33,584 bases of DNA. It comes from Deltaproteobacteria bacterium (lineage in GTDB: Bacteria; Desulfobacterota; Desulfobacteria; Desulfobacterales; B30-G6). The notes under the pieces were generated by a model, which was not told where the DNA came from, ran no database searches, and saw only the letters and a program-made list of their open reading frames with translations. Shown here piece by piece: positions 30,532 to 33,584 of this stretch. The translations under genes were made by a program, and so were the position numbers. The stretch covers positions 1 through 33,584 of the forward strand of contig QMMS01000011.1 of the NCBI GenBank assembly GCA_003647375.1, read 5' to 3'. Every line of letters starts with the position of its first letter. Positions within the stretch are counted from its first letter, which is position 1.

Positions 30532-32793
30532 TTACTCCCCTATCGGTTCTACCCGACATCTGATGTACCGATGCAAAGGGGTTCCTGCCAGCCGATCCCG
30601 ATGGGTGTTCTTGGATAGCCTATTTGCGTTGGCCCCGTATTTTTTTCCCTGGTGCACCAACCCAAACCCATGAGGCATGAGGGCATACCCCGGCCTTGTC
30701 GTTGCATCTGTTTTCAGCTCAATCCGTTCCTGACCCGCCTCGGTAATAACCCGCACCATATCTCCATCTTCCAGGCCCTGTTTGGCCGCATCATCCGGAT
30801 GCATACGAAACCAATGGTACTTTTTGCCTTCATTCCAGGCTGGATCGCGCATCTGGGAGTTGGCATTTCCATCCATATGCAGGCCAGAGGACATGATCAA
30901 TGGGTACTCATCCCCATCCGCCTTCAAGGCTTCTTGCTCCAGAGCAGGTTCGATTTCCCCAAGCCATTCTATCATCTCCGGTACATCCAGGTTGATCCGC
31001 CCGTCCTCGGTAGAAATGACTTTAAAATGGTCCCATTCGTCCGGGTCCACACTACCAACAATTAATCCGCCCGGGGCGTCGATGATGGCCTGAAACATGT
31101 CGTCGCCTAATGCGGTCCCAGGAGTGAAACCCGCTCGGATCGCTTTTTCCTGGGCCCAGGGCGGCAGGGTGGCCATGCGAGCCCACAGCGAGGCCTGGTT
31201 GACGGAACCCAGACTGCGCCCCAGTGTCTTAGCCAGAATATACTGCATGGATCGACCGGCACCTGGATTTTCACCAATAAAAGTCATCAGCTCAGCCCCC
31301 AAACGAAGGCGATCGCCACTTTCCGCTGCCTTCTGTAAAGCCTCCGGAATCTCGGGTACCAGGCCGAGTGCATCGGCCAGGCGGGTAAATATCTCCGCTG
31401 CCTCAAGCTGTTCACCTTCCGGTTTTACCACCGGATGGCGCATCTGCATAAACACGTTGGGAAAACCGTGTGCCATGCCGCTGTCATACGACTCATAGGC
31501 TGAGAGCGCGGGCAGGACATAGTTCGACAATGCAGCGGTTTCTGTCATGGCGATGTCCACAGTGACCAGGAGATCCAGAGCCCCGAACGCTTCTTCGTAC
31601 TGGCTGGTGTCGGCGAAAGAGCGTAAGGGATTGGCTCCACTTACGATGACCGTCCGGAGGCGATCCGGATGGTCGTTCAAAATTTCTTCAGGCATGGCGT
31701 TGGGCGGGTAAAGGTTGGTAATGGAAAAAAAACCCGTAGCTACAGTACGCCAGGCCTGGTTTTCTCGTTCCCGGTCGCGTACCTTGGTCGGGCCACCACT
31801 CATTATACCCATACCGAAGAGATTGCCGCCCTTCACACCGATCCGGCCGCAGATGGTTCTTAATACATTTTCCAGGTAGGAAATAAGCGTGCTGTGCCGG
31901 GACATAAGTACGCCCAGATCGCTCTCATGGCTGGAAACCCGGTTGGCGAACAGATGGCAGACCTTGACAACCTCGTCATATTCCAATTCACATACTTCAA
32001 CAGCTGCGTGAGCGTCGAAGTCCTCGAACAAAGGCCGGATTTTTTCAAACCCGCTGACATGTTCGTCGATGTACGCTTGGTTATGCCAGCCTTTCTGTAG
32101 GATAATGGCGATCATGGCCCGGTATAACAACGCATCCGTCCCCGGCCGGATTGGCAGGTGAATATCGGCCAGCCTGGCGGTTTCTGATAGCCGCGGGTCC
32201 ACCACCACCAGAATTTTATCAGGATCTTTGCTAAATGTGGGCCAGTGCTTTCGAGCACGTGGCGAATGATGGCTCATCATGGGATTTTTACCCACCATGA
32301 GCACCATGTCTGTATGCTCCAAGTCTGGACTGGTGTGACGGTTCTGATTGCCAAAAGATTCACCATCAGCCCAATAACGGCCGGTCAGTTCCTGGGCAAG
32401 AGCATTGTAGAAATATTGTGAACCCATTGCCGCCAAAAGACCCACCGAAAAAGGCCCTTGGGACATACAGCCTATGGTGCCACCACCCATAAGGGCCAAA
32501 GATCGAGGCCCGTGCTCCTCCACGATGGCTTTGAACCTGGCAGCGATCTCGCTGATGGCTTGGTCCCATGACACCTGTTCAAATTGATCTCCCACCTTTT
32601 TTAGAGGATAAAGCAGGCGGTCGGCATGATGCTGGTGACTGCGAATATTCAGACCCTTGCGGCAAACGTAGCCCTGACTGTTCAGATTGTCCTTGTCGCC
32701 CCTCACCTTGACAATCTGGTTGTCCTCAATGCGAACTTCCAGTCCGCATAAGTTTGCTCACAGTACACAGGTGGTTTTTTTCCACTCGGTCAA
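30532..32793 (-). CDS. Molybdopterin oxidoreductase, probable selenoprotein (TGA read as Sec12)
   Basis: A 753-codon DMSO-reductase-family enzyme. Reading from TTG at 32793 (AAGGAG 6 bases upstream) gives MTEWKKTTCVL-U-ANLCGLEV, where U is an in-frame TGA at 32758-32760. The family's [4Fe-4S] set is CxxCxxxC...C; here it is C9, U12, C16 and C44 (GYVCRKGL). A strong hairpin follows the TGA. The remainder is intact: HHADRLLYPLKKVG, Mo-cofactor segments such as LMVGKNPMMSHH and VVVDPRLSETARLADIHLPIRPGTDALL, and the C-terminal dinucleotide-binding barrel ending PLHRYIRCRVEP. No partner subunits lie beside it, so it is probably a soluble single-subunit oxidoreductase. Without Sec readthrough the start would be GTG at 32706, lacking the Fe-S motif. 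Substrate unknown. Confidence 0.8.
32729..32760 (-). promoter_or_regulatory. SECIS-like hairpin after in-frame TGA
   Basis: On the minus strand the TGA (32758-32760) is followed by 8 bases and then by an 8-bp stem, AUGCGGAC pairing with GUUCGCAU (one G-U), closed by loop UGGAA (32729-32749). The loop begins 16 bases after the UGA and has G in its second position, inside the known bacterial SECIS rules (loop 16-37 bases after UGA, G in the first two loop positions). Confidence 0.7.
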
Positions 32794-32873
32794 TTTTGAC
32801 TCCTTTCCCAAAAGATGCTTTACACGAATTACCAGACCATCACCTATATTGATATCAATTTCCTTACGAAAAT

Positions 32874-32912
32874 GCAAAAAAGGACAAATTCCCCTGAATT
32901 GGAATTGCCCTT
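32874..32912 (-). terminator. Rho-independent terminator on the minus strand
   Basis: Minus-strand AAGGGCAATTCC, 8-base loop AATTCAGG, then GGAATTTGTCCTT with one bulge, followed by a TTTTTT run. It would end transcription from the GMP-synthase-like gene before the molybdoenzyme. The surrounding 398-bp gap (32794-33191) holds no gene that I can support. Confidence 0.7.
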
Positions 32913-33191
32913 CTTCAATGACAAATCACCTATGAGTGATTCTTTCCGAGAACTTAAAGTTTTCCGTATTATGTCAACCGATTGATATCGCGAAGATATT
33001 TATGCTCTGTTACAAAGTCTTCAGTTAGAAGGTTTATTCAGTATTGATCAAGTCTTTACTATTGTTAGGTGATCAAATTTCCAAGGTTTCTTTTGTGAAC
33101 CTTAATTGGGATAGCCTCATCTGCCTGTTGGCAAATCCTGTTGTTACTTCTCTGGCGCTGCCTGAAGGGCAGCCACATCCCTGAACGACAG

Positions 33192-33584
33192 CTACTCAAA
33201 TTCGATCGTTGCCGGTGGCTTGATGCTGATATCGTACGCCACCCTCGACGCACCGGTGTGCGCGGCAATTTTCTTGCCTATCTCAAGGAGCGCCGCCTCG
33301 TCTATCCGGACCGGACGCGCCAGCTTCGCGGCCGCGCTCTCAACCGCCCGCATGCCGACGACGTACCTTGTTTTCGGCGCATCGTTCGCGCAAAGCTCGA
33401 GAAGAATGCGCGGAAGCTCGAGCTTACGCCACGCCTCGACACAGAGCGCGTTCAGTTTGTCATAGTCGATATCACCGTCGACCTTTATCCACGAGACAGG
33501 TTTGTAGATAGGGATCTCAGGGCGCGTTCCCTCTTCGGGGACGACCGTCGTCTGGCTATCCATTTTGAAGCACTCCGCGTTCGC
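33192..33584 (-). CDS. GMP-synthase C-terminal-domain-like protein, 5' end outside window
   Basis: At least 123 residues from an ATG at 33563, but the frame stays open to the window edge, so the gene is probably longer. The end, YVVGMRAVES...ASRVAYDISIKPPATIEFE, matches the C-terminal dimerisation domain of GMP synthase (GuaA: YTVAIRAV...VVYDISSKPPATIEWE). The middle is divergent and the usual MTADWARLP segment is replaced by KLARPVRIDE, so it may be a paralogue of GuaA rather than GuaA itself. It is noticeably richer in G+C, with many GCG and GCC codons, than the rest of the window, which hints at recent transfer or a strain-variable junction. Confidence 0.6.
   Translation of the reverse strand, partial: ANAECFKMDSQTTVVPEEGTRPEIPIYKPVSWIKVDGDIDYDKLNALCVEAWRKLELPRILLELCANDAPKTRYVVGMRAVESAAAKLARPVRIDEAALLEIGKKIAAHTGASRVAYDISIKPPATIEFE

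Noticed and set aside
30266..30673. 135-codon open frame as an intact gene
   Set aside because: Its first 75 residues are the middle of a broken Fic protein, the rest is antisense to the molybdoenzyme 3' end. Treated as part of a pseudogene.
32758..32760. TGA as a simple nonsense mutation in the molybdoenzyme
   Set aside because: The rest of the 750-codon frame is intact, the stop is exactly at a Cys site, and a SECIS-like hairpin is correctly spaced. A sequencing error (TGC to TGA) cannot be excluded without reads.

Overview
The window looks like a chromosomal segment of a sulfate-reducing Desulfobacterota (deltaproteobacterial, probably Desulfobacterales) bacterium. The strongest reason is a complete hmc operon encoding the high-molecular-weight cytochrome transmembrane redox complex, including a 16-haem HmcA, with rrf1/rrf2-type regulators downstream as in Desulfovibrio vulgaris. 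Intergenic spaces are packed with palindromic repeats, and base composition is moderate except for a GC-richer stretch at the right edge. The species assignment is inference only.

Layout. (1) 1-4190: a J-domain/zinc-finger protein, a zinc-ribbon plus PilZ-like protein, a small membrane protein and a PilT-type ATPase with a MshEN-like N-terminus. (2) 4191-14520, minus strand: hmcA-hmcB-hmcC-hmcD-hmcE-hmcF, then a tandem universal stress protein, a single-domain response regulator (Rrf1-like), a REC-PAS-histidine kinase and an Rrf2-type Fe-S repressor. hmcD (47 residues) is too short for most gene callers. Two 17-bp dyads lie just downstream of a TTGACA box before hmcA and are candidate Rrf2 operators. 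(3) 14612-16326: DUF47/PhoU-like protein and PiT phosphate permease. (4) 16574-29046: a probable organophosphonate (2-aminoethylphosphonate and relatives) catabolic region: PbfA-like PLP enzyme, DMT transporter, dimethylglycine-dehydrogenase-like flavoprotein, LysR regulator, then a minus-strand series of two divergent citrate-synthase-like subunits, PhnW, a CoA-acylating aldehyde dehydrogenase, a HAD hydrolase and a PHPT1/Janus-like protein. (5) 29436-30487: an SGNH hydrolase and a frameshifted, truncated Fic pseudogene. (6) 30532-32793: a molybdopterin oxidoreductase whose second Fe-S cysteine codon is an in-frame TGA followed by a SECIS-like hairpin, so it is probably a selenoprotein. (7) right edge: C-terminal part of a GMP-synthase-like protein.

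How the genes may work together. Hmc moves electrons between periplasmic cytochromes and the cytoplasm, with redox/stress sensing encoded downstream. In the phosphonate region PhnW and PbfA should both yield phosphonoacetaldehyde. No PhnX, PhnY or PhnA is seen; instead a CoA-acylating dehydrogenase and a citrate-synthase-like pair are present, suggesting an undescribed CoA-dependent route, with PiT/PhoU handling phosphate. The route is inference; the gene families are read from motifs by eye.

A dispersed 160-270 bp palindromic repeat family (four long copies, one internally deleted, one fragment) sits in the gaps. Two copies flank phnW in opposite orientation. Two others, also opposed, lie inside and downstream of the hmc/regulator series. 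A 9-bp-period inverted repeat occurs twice more inside hmc.
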